Shown: positions 50,936 through 61,277, numbered from the stretch's first letter. The stretch: DNA of 64,000 nucleotides from Paenibacillus plantiphilus (GCF_927798095.1 NZ_CAKMMF010000015.1:1-64000); one strand, 5' to 3'. The notes: a model not told the origin generated them from the sequence alone. Made by a program: numbers and translations.

Positions 50936-53503
50936 TTATTGAGGCGTTCCAGAGGTGATGCTTCCATTGTTCAAGGAAGAGGTTCCTGCGTTGAACCAAT
51001 AATTGCTGCCGTAGTTGCTATCCCATGACCCGCTCCCGTTGTTGAAGCAGACCTCCGCGCGATTAGCGCTTCCTAGCGATAACGTAATTTTGCTGTAGCC
51101 TGCAACCTCTGAGTTCTGCATAACTTGACCCGGAATGCTAGTCCAGCTGCCTCCCTCAGGACGCCAGTGAATGTAAGGCGTGGCAAATCCCCGCTTGTAA
51201 TAAATCGTTGCTGAATGGACTACAGGAGCTCCTGCAACGATAGTTCCTGAAACAATAGTAGAGGCCCCTAACGGGAAATAATAGTTATTGCCATTGTTGT
51301 TGTCCCAAGTCCCGCTGCCGTTGTTAAATACTGCTTCCAGACCACTCGCGGAGCCGACGTTAATGATCGCTTTGTTGTAGCCTGGCACCTCTGATGCAGG
51401 CATGACGTCACCTGGCGAATTCGTCCACGTTCCCCCGGCAGGTCGATAATGAATATGTGGCGAAGTATAGCCCTGCTTATAATATACGGTAACGATATTG
51501 GCTGCTGGTGCGCCAGAAGTGATGAACCCGCTATCGAAGGTTGAGACGCCGAGCGGGAAATGAAAGTTATTCTCATAGTTATTGTCCCAATTGCCGTTGC
51601 CGTCATTGAATACAGCTTCCAAGCCATTCGCAGAACCAACATCAACGGTAAGCTTATTATAACCAGGCACTTCTGAGGTCGACATAGCAACGCCTGGCGG
51701 TGTCGTCCAGCTCCCTCCTGCCGGTCGATAATGAATATAAGGCGTGCCGTAACCTTGCTTGTAGTAAACCGTCACTTCTTTTGCGATATCTGTTGTGACT
51801 GTGAGAACGGAGCTTGCCGCCGATATATTGCCCGCAGCATCTACTGCTTTAACCATATAACTATATGCGGTACTAGCTGTTAGACCCGAATCTGTAAAGC
51901 TCGTTGTCAATGACGTTCCAAGCTTGCTATTGCCTCTCCATATTTCATAATGGACGACGCGCACATTATCCGTTGAGGCTGACCATGCAAGCGTAGCTGT
52001 ACGGGATGACTTGTCTCCAAGCACAAGATTAGCCGGCACGCTTGGTGGTGTTCGATCAATTACAGGAGCTGACAGATTATCGATTAGCTTCTTCATATCG
52101 GGCAAATAGCCAATGAGGTCAGAGACCGGATTGTTTGTTGGCGTATTATAGGCTGGATTGCTTAATAAGCTGCGAACTGCATCCGGTGTATACGGTATGC
52201 CGAATTGCGCCTTCGCGATGCCTTGGAGCGAAATTACGGTAGCTGTTATAACAGACGACGCTGAAGAGGTTCCGGAGAAACCGCCTTGATAGCCTGTCGT
52301 CGAATTGGGATTGGCCGCCGCCAGCGTATACACATTGTAGCCCCAACTGTTCGTGTCAATGCGGGTCCCATAGTTGGAGAAGGACAATCGCGTATGCGGG
52401 ACAGAGGATGAAGATGCGCCGACCATAATTGCACCGGAATCCTTAAAGCCTGGGCTATTGCGGTTCAACACATATTTCCCGTCCCAATCCTGGAAGGCAT
52501 CGAGATCCACGGAACCATTGCCAGCTGCCTCAACGACAGTAACTCCCTTGTTCACTGCATAGCGGATCGCGTCGAACTCTGCTGGATATACCTCAATAGG
52601 AACATAGCCGCTGGCGGTGCTATAGGTTGTTTGCACCTCCAACAGAATAACATCACCGGCCTGCAGAGCGTCAGCTGCAACGATGATAGCCTCCGCAATA
52701 TTATAGCCGCCGACCGCACGGATCGTTGAGGATACCATTGGCTTCGCTTTATTCGCAAGCCCGATAGTTCCTATTGTATTATCAACAGCAGATACAACTC
52801 CCAGCACTGCTGTCCCATGATCGGACGAGCTTGGATAGTTCGTGCTGCCAGGCAGCATTGGAATTTGGTGAGCAGCAAGGTCCTCATGGCCCAATGCCCA
52901 GCCACGTTCAACGTCCACCCATCGAATTCCTTTGCCATCTCCTCCCTCGAATTGCCATGCATAAGGAGCATCATGACCTTGGGGCGCTACATGAAAATAT
53001 TTCTGCAAAGAAAAGTAAGGATCATCGCCGGATTGAACGGGTGTCGTATTGGAATCAAAGTCTACAGCAGGATCCTCCACAGGCTTGGGCTTCATATAAG
53101 CTGCCTCAATCAGAGAGGATTGCTTTAATTGCTGAAGCAGCTTGCCTTGGTCTGCACCCGCAGGAACCGGAATAGTGAAATATTGATGAAAAACATCAGT
53201 GGGGTTGTCCGTTCCATGGGATGGTGAATCATAAATGCTGAACAGCCGATTAAACTTCAGGTCCGGGAACGCAGCGAACACACCCGCTAAAGGTATGTCT
53301 CCTTGTTCCAATACTTCTGGCTCGACCCCGTCTTCATAAGGAAGCGACACATCCGGCTTGAATTTAACGACGATTTGATCAGCTTCCTCTGGATAGGGCG
53401 GTTGTTCCCCGTTGGCCCATACAGGCACATTGACAAAAGCGGTGGTTGACAGGAATACGACAGCGGACATCACGAGGTTGAAAATTTTCCTTGTTACCAT
53501 CAT
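50936..53503 (-). CDS. Secreted S8 subtilase with FnIII and three CBM25-like modules (paralogue 1)
   Basis: 855 aa. A signal peptide (residues about 1-31) is followed by a propeptide-like region beginning IVVKFKPDVSLPYEDG. The S8 catalytic domain has Asp197 in GIRWVDVERGW, His229 in SSSDHGTAVLGVV, the oxyanion Asn in EAAGNGSVDLD, and Ser in SGTSSASSVITA. A fibronectin III domain (near 490-575, APVIDRTPPSVPANLVLGDK) and three copies of a starch-binding-like module follow, each starting YYK(Q/R)G(F/Y)xxPxIHxRP and ending with a NNGSGxWD block. This copy has one more module than its relatives. The ribosome binding site GAGAGA(G)GGAGAGAA is shared with them. Confidence 0.9.
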   Translation of the reverse strand: MMVTRKIFNLVMSAVVFLSTTAFVNVPVWANGEQPPYPEEADQIVVKFKPDVSLPYEDGVEPEVLEQGDIPLAGVFAAFPDLKFNRLFSIYDSPSHGTDNPTDVFHQYFTIPVPAGADQGKLLQQLKQSSLIEAAYMKPKPVEDPAVDFDSNTTPVQSGDDPYFSLQKYFHVAPQGHDAPYAWQFEGGDGKGIRWVDVERGWALGHEDLAAHQIPMLPGSTNYPSSSDHGTAVLGVVSAVDNTIGTIGLANKAKPMVSSTIRAVGGYNIAEAIIVAADALQAGDVILLEVQTTYSTASGYVPIEVYPAEFDAIRYAVNKGVTVVEAAGNGSVDLDAFQDWDGKYVLNRNSPGFKDSGAIMVGASSSSVPHTRLSFSNYGTRIDTNSWGYNVYTLAAANPNSTTGYQGGFSGTSSASSVITATVISLQGIAKAQFGIPYTPDAVRSLLSNPAYNTPTNNPVSDLIGYLPDMKKLIDNLSAPVIDRTPPSVPANLVLGDKSSRTATLAWSASTDNVRVVHYEIWRGNSKLGTSLTTSFTDSGLTASTAYSYMVKAVDAAGNISAASSVLTVTTDIAKEVTVYYKQGYGTPYIHYRPAGGSWTTPPGVAMSTSEVPGYNKLTVDVGSANGLEAVFNDGNGNWDNNYENNFHFPLGVSTFDSGFITSGAPAANIVTVYYKQGYTSPHIHYRPAGGTWTNSPGDVMPASEVPGYNKAIINVGSASGLEAVFNNGSGTWDNNNGNNYYFPLGASTIVSGTIVAGAPVVHSATIYYKRGFATPYIHWRPEGGSWTSIPGQVMQNSEVAGYSKITLSLGSANRAEVCFNNGSGSWDSNYGSNYWFNAGTSSLNNGSITSGTPQ

Positions 53504-53899
53504 TTCTCTCCCTCTCTCTATTTAGATTATAATTGCCGCTAATCTTTGCAGCTAGCTCCTGTCTGATTTGTCAACTATGCAAAGACTACCATAATTAACT
53601 ATTATTATAGATTCTCCTAACAGTCAAACAGCATGTAACCGCAGACATCAGCTTCAATCTGGGCGAATCTAGCTCGAACTTACTTTTTCTGTTAATTGTG
53701 CAAAAGACACTTAAAATTTCCGATAGGAACAGGCATATCTTTCATTTCTCGATAGCTTGCAGTCCTCAGACGGTTCCGGCAACGCAAAATAAGGCCACCC
53801 CATAGTAGGTTGCTACTCATGGGACAGCCTCGAAGCTGCACGCATACGGACCCAAAGGCCGCTTCGCTCGCTTTCACTCCCTGCGAAAGAAGCGTTATA
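53504..53899. other. Intergenic region with a short hairpin
   Basis: No gene is recognised. CCCATAGTAG and CTACTCATGGG near 53799-53824 can form a hairpin and may end the PP2C-like transcript on the minus strand. The region also holds the promoter of subtilase gene 1's neighbours only weakly; I see no clear box. Confidence 0.35.
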
Positions 53900-54721
53900 C
53901 TACCCGTCAGACGGGTAGCTTGGCATATGCGTATGATCCGCTGCCGCAACAGACCAAGCAATCATAGTGGCGCTGTCTTTGATTCCGTGTTGATGGGCGC
54001 TGGTCAACAGCTCATGGACAGCTGAGGCAAGCTCTCTTTCATATAATTTGCCATAATGCTCTTGCAAGCCGTTCTCCAGCTCCAATATGCCATCCGTCGT
54101 CAGCAGCACAACATGCCGCCCCTCTCTAAGCTCGCGAACACCGGTTGAGTAGCCTGGCACCGATTTGTCAAATGTATTGACATTCCCTACCCATTCATAG
54201 AAGCTTCTTTGATTAAGGGCAGTCTGCCCGAACCTCATTAGCTCCGGATGGAGCAGATGAACCAGACAGTCACCAACATTAAACCACCACAAGTAAGCGC
54301 CTCTTCGGACACAAAGCATACAGGAGGTCTCTCCCGTCAGTTCCCTGCATCCACTCAGAAATGCTTCCGATGTGAAGAATGCAAGTAGGTCATCATGCAG
54401 CGCTTGAAACACGTTTGCAGCAGGGCTGTTAAGAAGATGGATAATCGCTGTCCGCCTCGATTCCAGCATCTGAAGCATATAATCGGCGCTCTGCGACGAA
54501 TGATGAGCATCCAGGAGCATGACAAATTCCCAGCTTCGATCCTGATGTACCCATACCAATGCCGCATCCTCATTCTTATTCGCGCCTGCGGAAGAATTCC
54601 CCCCGTACTGGCCAACAATCACCTCTGCGACGACTTCAATATGAGGTTCATCTACATACATATTCATGCTTCCAGACCATTTGTAATCGATAATGCCGTC
54701 AACAGAATGATTGGCAGACAT
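53900..54721 (-). CDS. PP2C-like protein phosphatase domain protein
   Basis: 273 aa. The PP2C order of motifs is present in a divergent form: NEDAALV, LLDAHHSSQS in place of the usual DGHGG, TGETSCMLCV, WWFNVGDCL, VLLTTDGILE and DSATMIAW. The metal-binding aspartates in LLDAHH and TTDG are retained. No transmembrane segment or kinase partner is seen. It lies 16 bp before the second MurG-like gene on the same strand downstream of it, so the two may be co-transcribed. Confidence 0.75.
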   Translation of the reverse strand: MSANHSVDGIIDYKWSGSMNMYVDEPHIEVVAEVIVGQYGGNSSAGANKNEDAALVWVHQDRSWEFVMLLDAHHSSQSADYMLQMLESRRTAIIHLLNSPAANVFQALHDDLLAFFTSEAFLSGCRELTGETSCMLCVRRGAYLWWFNVGDCLVHLLHPELMRFGQTALNQRSFYEWVGNVNTFDKSVPGYSTGVRELREGRHVVLLTTDGILELENGLQEHYGKLYERELASAVHELLTSAHQHGIKDSATMIAWSVAAADHTHMPSYPSDG

Positions 54722-54736
54722 GAGCTACTCCTCCAA

Positions 54737-55816
54737 TTACTTGTCGTTCCACTGCTTAGCAGCTCCTGTTATCAGTTCATATACAACAGGAAGCGTATCC
54801 GCTGCTTCCCTCTCGCTCATGGCAGCGGTGTAGCGCTTGCGGTTATGAAAGAGATGCTGAATCGCATCTATTAACGTATCCGCTGTCATCTGCTCCTCAT
54901 ACAGTACTTCACAGAAGCCGGAATTCTCGAAAGAACGGGCATTCAATATTTGATCTCCTCTGCTCTGCTCCTTGGTTAAAGGAATTAAGAGCATCGGCTT
55001 GTTCAAGGATAGAAATTCAAAGATAGAATTCGAACCAGCGCGAGACACGATCAAATCGCTCATAGCGAGAACATCCGTCAGCCCTTCATTGATATATTCA
55101 TACTGCCTGTAATCAGGATGAGAGATTCCGGTGTCGACTCCGCCTTTGCCGCAGAGATGCACAATTTGGAAGCGTTCAACAAGACGGGACAGCGCCTGCC
55201 TGATCGTCTTATTAATTTTGCGAGCGCCAAGGCTGCCGCCCATAATTAGCAGAACCGGCTTCTCATTCGTAAATCCGCAGAATGCCTTTCCCTTAGCTGC
55301 GCTTCCACTGCGAATATCCTCGCGAATAATTGCCCCTACATGATGGCACTTGTCTCTGTTCAAGTGAGCTGCTGTCTCCGGGAAAGTGGTGCATACAGCT
55401 GCGGCAAACGGGATTGAAATTCGATTCGCCAGCCCTGGAGTAATATCTGATTCGTGAATGATCACGGGAACCTTGTTCAACCAGGCACCCAGCACAACAG
55501 GCACAGAAACAAAGCCGCCCTTGGAGAAAATAACGCTCGGCCTGCGTTTGCGAATCAGCCGGTAAGCCTGCAGCACGCCCTTCACAACTTTGAACGGGTC
55601 CTTCACATTCTGCCAGTCTATATATCTTCTGAACTTGCCTGTTGCAATTGGATAATAAGGAACATTCGGAATCGCGGAGATAAGCTCCCGCTCAATGCCT
55701 TCATGGGAGCCGATATATTCCACCGACCAGCCCTCCTCCAGAAACCGAGGAATCAAGGCGATATTAACGGTGACATGTCCGGCTGAGCCTCCGCCGGTAA
55801 ACATTATTCTTTTCAT
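54737..55816 (-). CDS. MurG-like UDP-GlcNAc:lipid I GlcNAc-transferase (second copy type)
   Basis: About 359 aa from ATG 55816. The GT28 signature GGGSAGHVTVNIAL is at the N-terminus, IIHESDITPGLANR is the middle, and LLIMGGSLGARKINK starts the donor domain. The SRAGSNSIFEFLSL and LIPL segments form the UDP-GlcNAc site. The sequence fits the stand-alone second MurG type seen in bacilli (not in a dcw cluster). Its job could be lipid II synthesis under stress or a related glycolipid. Confidence 0.85.
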   Translation of the reverse strand: MKRIMFTGGGSAGHVTVNIALIPRFLEEGWSVEYIGSHEGIERELISAIPNVPYYPIATGKFRRYIDWQNVKDPFKVVKGVLQAYRLIRKRRPSVIFSKGGFVSVPVVLGAWLNKVPVIIHESDITPGLANRISIPFAAAVCTTFPETAAHLNRDKCHHVGAIIREDIRSGSAAKGKAFCGFTNEKPVLLIMGGSLGARKINKTIRQALSRLVERFQIVHLCGKGGVDTGISHPDYRQYEYINEGLTDVLAMSDLIVSRAGSNSIFEFLSLNKPMLLIPLTKEQSRGDQILNARSFENSGFCEVLYEEQMTADTLIDAIQHLFHNRKRYTAAMSEREAADTLPVVYELITGAAKQWNDK

Positions 55817-56066
55817 AGCTTTACCTCGCGCCCCTTCCAACTGCTGCTTGCAACATTATACCAAAAGCTGGAACAGCAGGCACACCTTTATTAGTTATGC
55901 TTCATACCGCTGTCACTGTTGCCATTATCAGGACAATTCCATCATGCCGTTTGCGACGGTTACCATGCCGGGATGCTGTACAATGAGCTGCAATTACGTG
56001 CAGATGCTTGTACGGAATGGTTGCCAAACTATACCACACTACGCTAACTGGGCATAATAGTTAAAC

Positions 56067-56114
56067 ATAACGGGTTTCATCTAGTAGTCATGACTACTAG
56101 ATGAAACCCGTTAT
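56067..56114. repeat. 48-bp perfect palindrome
   Basis: Arms ATAACGGGTTTCATCTAGTA (first 20) and the exact reverse complement meet at GTCATGAC with no spacer; the symmetry spans 56067-56114. It lies between the MurG-like gene and subtilase gene 2, 63 bp from a separate terminator-like hairpin. As RNA it would form a stem of over 20 bp. Confidence 0.9.
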
Positions 56115-56177
56115 TCTAGGTCTTGATGCAGCAGCATCCATAATGAAATGGCATATCAGAGCTGATGAGATATATAG

Positions 56178-56221
56178 ATCAAAGCAGCCTCATTCCGAGT
56201 AGGAAATAAGGCTGCTTTGAT
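56178..56221 (-). terminator. Intrinsic terminator of subtilase gene 2
   Basis: ATCAAAGCAGCCT (56178-56190) and AGGCTGCTTTGAT (56209-56221) are a perfect 13-bp stem, 42 bp past the stop at 56263. Confidence 0.75.
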
Positions 56222-56262
56222 TGTTTGCTGCACTAGCAGCATGTATGAGCAGTTAGATCATT

Positions 56263-58554
56263 CTAGGGCGTTCCGGAAGTAATCGTTCCGCTGTCAAAGG
56301 TAGACGTGCCCGTATTGAAGAAATAGTTGCTTCCTCCGTTGCTGTCCCACGTTCCGCTGCCGTTGTTGAAGCAGACCTCTGCACGAGCTGCGCTGCCGAC
56401 TGCCAGCGTAATTTTGCTGTAGCCCGGCACCTCGGAGATCGTCATGGCATCTCCTGGCGCTGTTGTCCAAGTTCCGCCCTCAGGACGCCAATGGATGTAT
56501 GGTGTGCTAAAGCCATGCTTGTAATAAATCGTTACTGTAGCCGTCATCGGCGGGCCGGAAGTAATCGTTCCGGCAGTAAATGTAGATATGCCGGTCCCGA
56601 AAATATAGTTGCTGCCGCCATTGTTGTCCCACGTTCCGCTGCCGTTGTTGAATACCGCCTCAAGGCTCGTCGCCGATCCGATATTTACCGTTATTTTGTT
56701 ATAGCCGGCCAGCTCGGAGGATGGCATTGCCACTCCCGGTGCAGTCGTCCACGCCCCGCCAGCTGGACGATAGTGGATGTAAGGCGTTGAGAAGCCCTTC
56801 TTATAGTAAATTGTTGCTGTATAGCTGCTGGAGGTAGTAGCAACGAGACTACTTGGCAACGATTTATTATTCGCCGCGTCTACCGCTTTGACCGTGTAAT
56901 TGTAAGTTGTAGATGGACTTAACCCCATGTCCGCATAAAAGTTGTTTGGCGTTGATGCAATCAATACCGAGTTGCGCCATATTTCATAATGGTCTACGGC
57001 AACATTGTCCGTTGAAATATCCCACACCAGATTAATGCTCGATGCCGTTTGGCTTGGCGAGGTGAAGTTCCCCGGCTGGCTTGGAGCAATTGTATCGACG
57101 AATGGTACAGGCAGATTATCGATAATGTTCTTCAAGTTCGGCAGGTTGCCGATCTTATCCGTTGAAGGACTGCTGGAAGGTGTATTAAGAATCGGATCTC
57201 TTAATATTTCCCTCAGCTGGGTAGGCGAATAAGTGACGCCAAATTCCGCTTTGGCAATGCCTTGCAGAGAAATAGCAGCTGCAGTTACGATCGGAGATGC
57301 AGAGGATGTTCCGTTGAAACTGGATTGATACCCTGTCGTGGAATAGATATCTGTAGCTGCAAGCGTATACACCCCTGTTCCCCAGCCATAGGCATCAACA
57401 CGGGTTCCATAGTTGGAGAAAGACATCCGCGTGTGCGGTACTGTATCGGATGCGGCGCCTACCATAATTGCACCGGATTCCTTAAAGTCAGGACTCGTCT
57501 TGTTCAGTACATATTTCCCGCTGTAGGACTGGTAAGTATCCAGATTCACCGCGCCATTCCCAGCTGCTTCAACAACTGTAATGCCACGGCCGATCGCATA
57601 TCGAATCGCATCGAATTCTGCCGCCCAAGTCTCAACAGGCAGCCAGCTTGGAGCATTTCCTGACACTTGAACCTCCAGCAAAATAACATCTCCTGCATCG
57701 AGGGCATCAGCGCCGACAATAATCGCTTCCGCAATATTCGTGCCCCCTCCTGTTGCTGTGCGTATCCAAGAGGACACCATCGGCTGTGCCTTGCTAGCGA
57801 GTCCAATATTGCCTAATGCGTTATCAACGCCGGAAATGACGCCCAATACAGCTGTTCCATGATTTGCTGAAGAAGATACATTGGTGCTGCCTGACAGCAG
57901 CGGTATGCTGTGTGCAGCTAGATCCTCATGATTCAGCGCCCAGCCCATCTCCATATCAACATAGGAGATTCCTTTGCCATCGCCGCCCTCATACTGCCAT
58001 GCATAAGGAGCATTGATGCCTTGAGCAGCCGCATTCGCATAGCCTTGGAAGATATACGCCGGATCATCGCTCGGCTGAACCGGTGTTGAGTTGGACGCGA
58101 GCGTAGGCGTTTGAACCTCCGTTTTCGGATATGCCTCCTCCACCAGCTTGGAATTATTCAGCTTCTCCAACAGCTTCTCTATATCCGCGCCTTTTGGCAC
58201 AGGTATCGTGTAGTAATTATGGAAGACAGCCTTTGCCTGATCCTCTTTCACCTTCGATTGTTTGTCAAAAATATGAAATAAGCGATTGAGCTTTAAGTCT
58301 GGGAACTCTGACAGCACATCGTTTAATGCATTGTCCTTCTTAGCCGCGAGCTCGCGCTCAGCCCCGTCTTCATAGGGTAGATTGACTCCCGGCTTGAATT
58401 TGACTATGATTTCTTCCGCATCCAAATGTTTTGTTGACTTGTATTCCTTAACCTCTTTATCCTCGCTTGCGAGGACAGGCGCATTGCCGACAGCTGCGAA
58501 AGACGTGAATACAAGTGCGAACATAACAAGGCTTAACAATCCGTTTCTAATCAT
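56263..58554 (-). CDS. Secreted S8 subtilase with FnIII and two CBM25-like modules (paralogue 2)
   Basis: 763 aa with the same plan as paralogue 1 but two C-terminal modules. The signal peptide ends near VLASEDK. The pro-region has EEIIVKFKPGVNLPYEDG. Catalytic residues: Asp in GISYVDMEMGW, His in SSANHGTAVLGVI, Asn in EAAGNGAVNLD, Ser in NGTSSASPIVTAA. The two modules are almost identical in DNA to those of paralogue 3 (56281-56700 against 58723-59140). AAAGGAG precedes the ATG. Starch or glycan binding by the modules is inferred from the family. Confidence 0.9.
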   Translation of the reverse strand: MIRNGLLSLVMFALVFTSFAAVGNAPVLASEDKEVKEYKSTKHLDAEEIIVKFKPGVNLPYEDGAERELAAKKDNALNDVLSEFPDLKLNRLFHIFDKQSKVKEDQAKAVFHNYYTIPVPKGADIEKLLEKLNNSKLVEEAYPKTEVQTPTLASNSTPVQPSDDPAYIFQGYANAAAQGINAPYAWQYEGGDGKGISYVDMEMGWALNHEDLAAHSIPLLSGSTNVSSSANHGTAVLGVISGVDNALGNIGLASKAQPMVSSWIRTATGGGTNIAEAIIVGADALDAGDVILLEVQVSGNAPSWLPVETWAAEFDAIRYAIGRGITVVEAAGNGAVNLDTYQSYSGKYVLNKTSPDFKESGAIMVGAASDTVPHTRMSFSNYGTRVDAYGWGTGVYTLAATDIYSTTGYQSSFNGTSSASPIVTAAAISLQGIAKAEFGVTYSPTQLREILRDPILNTPSSSPSTDKIGNLPNLKNIIDNLPVPFVDTIAPSQPGNFTSPSQTASSINLVWDISTDNVAVDHYEIWRNSVLIASTPNNFYADMGLSPSTTYNYTVKAVDAANNKSLPSSLVATTSSSYTATIYYKKGFSTPYIHYRPAGGAWTTAPGVAMPSSELAGYNKITVNIGSATSLEAVFNNGSGTWDNNGGSNYIFGTGISTFTAGTITSGPPMTATVTIYYKHGFSTPYIHWRPEGGTWTTAPGDAMTISEVPGYSKITLAVGSAARAEVCFNNGSGTWDSNGGSNYFFNTGTSTFDSGTITSGTP

Positions 58555-58636
58555 ACTATTTCTCTCCTTTTTCCTAGCAATTTTTGAAGAAAGCAGCCTC
58601 TTAGATTTCCTACTCTCCCTGCTCGCATATGAATTC

Positions 58637-58667
58637 CCCTTTGCCTTCCAGCGTGGATGGCAAAGGA
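58637..58667 (-). terminator. Hairpin after subtilase gene 3
   Basis: CCTTTGCC and GGCAAAGG, 13 bases apart, between stop 58708 and the next start. There is no T run, so terminator function is uncertain. Confidence 0.45.
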
Positions 58668-58707
58668 GGGATACGCTCTAATATTTGTGATGGAAATCTA
58701 CTATTCG

Positions 58708-60996
58708 TTAAGGAGTTCCGGCCGTTATCGTTCCACTGTCAAAAGTGTAGGTACCCGTATTGATGAAATAATTGCTTCCCCCATTGCTGTCCCACGTTCC
58801 GCTGCCGTTGTTGAAGCATACCTCTGCACGGGATGCACTGCCGACTGCCAGCGTAATTTTGCTGTAGCCCGGCACCTCGGAGATCGTCATGACATCTCCT
58901 GGCGCGGTCGTCCACGTTCCACCCTCAGGACGCCAATGGATGTATGGCGTGCTAAAGCCATGTTTGTAATAAATCGTTACTGTAGCCGTCATCGGCGGAC
59001 CGGAAGTAATAGTACCGGCAGTAAACGTAGATATGCCAGTCCCGAAAATATAGTTGCTGCCGCCATTGTTGTCCCATGTGCCGCTGCCGTTGTTGAATAC
59101 CGCTTCCAGACTCGTAGCCGAACCGATATTCACCGTAAATTTGTTATATCCGGCAACCTCTGAGGCCGGCATGGCCGTTCCCGGTGCTGTCGTCCACGTT
59201 CCACCGGCAGGACGATAGTGGATGTATGGCGTTGCAAAGCCCTTCTTATAGTAGACCGTTACTGAATTTCCGGTATCGGTAAAGATATAAAGGCTGCTCG
59301 GCAACGATTTGTTATTCGCGGCATCGACCGCTTTAACCGTAAAGACGTATGCGTGACCTGCATCCAATCCCGTAGCCGTGTAGCTCGTTGATGTCGTTGT
59401 CGCGATTGGCACCGTATCGCGCAATATCTCATAGTGGTCAACACCCACATTATCTGTTGACGCGTCCCATGCGAGACTGATGCTCGTTGCCGTTTTGCTT
59501 GGGGAGATCAAATTCAGCGGCTGGGTTGGCGCTACCGTATCGATGAACGGTACAGGCAGATTGTCTATGATGTTTTTCAGATTCGGGAGGTAGCCGATCT
59601 TGTCCGTTGAAGGACTGCTGGACGGCGTATTAAGAGTGGAATCTCTTAATATTTCCCTTAACTGAGTAGGCGAGTAAGTGACTCCGAATTCCGCCTTGGC
59701 GATCCCTTGCAGGGAAATTGCCGCCGCTGTTACGATTGGCGATGCAGAGGATGTCCCGCTAAAGCTGGATTGATAGCCCGTCGTGGAAGTGGTATCCGTA
59801 GCTGCAAGAGTATGAACACCGGTTCCCCAGCCATAAGCATCAATGCGGCTGCCGTAGTTGGAGAAATACATCCGAGTATGAGGAACCGTATCGGATGCCG
59901 CACCTACCATAATAGCGCCGGAATCCTTGAAATCAGGACTCGTCCGATTTAGAACATATTTGCCGCTATAGTCCTGGAAGGTATCCAGATTCACCGAGCC
60001 GTTGCCGGCTGCTGCCACTACAGAAATGCCATTGTTGACGGCATATTTGATTGCATCGAATTCAGCTGCATAGACCTCGACTGGCACATAGCCGCTGGCA
60101 TTGCCATGTGTCGTTTGGATCTCGATCAGGATAACATCTCCAGCTTCGAGCGCATCGGCAGCGACAATGATCGCTTCCGCAATATTCGATCCGCCTCCAC
60201 GCACCCAGGAGGATACCATCGGCTGCGCCTTGCTGGCCAGTCCAATATTTCCAATCGTGTTGTCAACAGCGGAGATCACGCCCAAGACAGCTGTGCCATG
60301 GTTCGCTGATGTCGCTATGTTTGTTCCGCCTGGAAGGAACGTTACACTATGAGCTGCCAGATCCTCATGACCCAGCGCCCAGCCCCTCTCGACGTCAACA
60401 TAGGAAATTCCTTTCCCATCGCCGCCCTCGTATTGCCATGCATAAGGGGCATTGATGCCTTGCGAAGCCGCATTAGCATAGCCCTGGAAGCTATAATTGG
60501 GATCATTGCTTGGCAGAACCGGCGTTGTGTTGGACGCGAGCGATGGATCTTCAACCGGAATCGGCTTCGGATAGGCCACCTCCACCAGCTTGGATTGATT
60601 CAGCTTCTTCAACAGCTTCCCGGCATCCGCTCCTTTCGGAACGGGAACCGTGTAGTAATTCTGGAAGACAGCCTTCGCATGGTCTGTGCTTTTGGCTTCT
60701 TTATCAATAATGTGGAACAAGCGGTTTACCTTCAAATCTGGAAAATCGGAGAATGTGCTGTCAAGCCCGCTATCCTTTTTGGCCTTGAGCTCACGTTGAA
60801 TTCCGTCCTGATACGGCACATTGACACCCGACTTGAATTTAACAACGATTTCTTCAACATCCAGGCTGTCAAATATGTTGCTCACACTGACTTCCCTGTC
60901 ACCACTCGCACTTGCAGGCGCATGGCCGAACGCGACGACCGACGTGAATACAACAGTGAACACAATAAAGCTTAACAATCCTCTTCTAATCATCAT
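58708..60996 (-). CDS. Secreted S8 subtilase with FnIII and two CBM25-like modules (paralogue 3)
   Basis: About 762 aa from the ATG at 60996, which carries the family ribosome binding site AAAGGAGAGAA; a longer frame to 61104 reads into the leader. The signal peptide (LLSFIVFTVVFTSVVAFGHA) is followed by the pro-region, then the S8 domain with Asp in GISYVDVERGW, His in TSANHGTAVLGVI, Asn in AAAGNGSVNLD, Ser in SGTSSASPIVTAA. A FnIII domain (DTVAPTQPLNLISPSKTATS) and two CBM25-like modules follow. It is the closest relative of paralogue 2. Confidence 0.9.
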   Translation of the reverse strand: MMIRRGLLSFIVFTVVFTSVVAFGHAPASASGDREVSVSNIFDSLDVEEIVVKFKSGVNVPYQDGIQRELKAKKDSGLDSTFSDFPDLKVNRLFHIIDKEAKSTDHAKAVFQNYYTVPVPKGADAGKLLKKLNQSKLVEVAYPKPIPVEDPSLASNTTPVLPSNDPNYSFQGYANAASQGINAPYAWQYEGGDGKGISYVDVERGWALGHEDLAAHSVTFLPGGTNIATSANHGTAVLGVISAVDNTIGNIGLASKAQPMVSSWVRGGGSNIAEAIIVAADALEAGDVILIEIQTTHGNASGYVPVEVYAAEFDAIKYAVNNGISVVAAAGNGSVNLDTFQDYSGKYVLNRTSPDFKDSGAIMVGAASDTVPHTRMYFSNYGSRIDAYGWGTGVHTLAATDTTSTTGYQSSFSGTSSASPIVTAAAISLQGIAKAEFGVTYSPTQLREILRDSTLNTPSSSPSTDKIGYLPNLKNIIDNLPVPFIDTVAPTQPLNLISPSKTATSISLAWDASTDNVGVDHYEILRDTVPIATTTSTSYTATGLDAGHAYVFTVKAVDAANNKSLPSSLYIFTDTGNSVTVYYKKGFATPYIHYRPAGGTWTTAPGTAMPASEVAGYNKFTVNIGSATSLEAVFNNGSGTWDNNGGSNYIFGTGISTFTAGTITSGPPMTATVTIYYKHGFSTPYIHWRPEGGTWTTAPGDVMTISEVPGYSKITLAVGSASRAEVCFNNGSGTWDSNGGSNYFINTGTYTFDSGTITAGTP

Positions 60997-61277
60997 TTCT
61001 CTCCTTTGTTCTTGTATTTTTTTAGTAGGCAAGCTAACAATGCCTATATTTACTATAAATACAGCCTTTCTATCAGTCAAAAGCCATGTAATCGCATACA
61101 TCAATTATATTCTAATTATTTTAACGACTCTCACCCCTTTTCTTTAATCTTTTAAATAAATTTCTTATTTCCTATTAATGTTAATTAACCAAGCTGTATC
61201 AATGCCCCTTCAAAAATTTGACGATAGGACCAAGGACCTCCCTCGTTTATTTTACTTTTATTGTCATTAATATAAAG

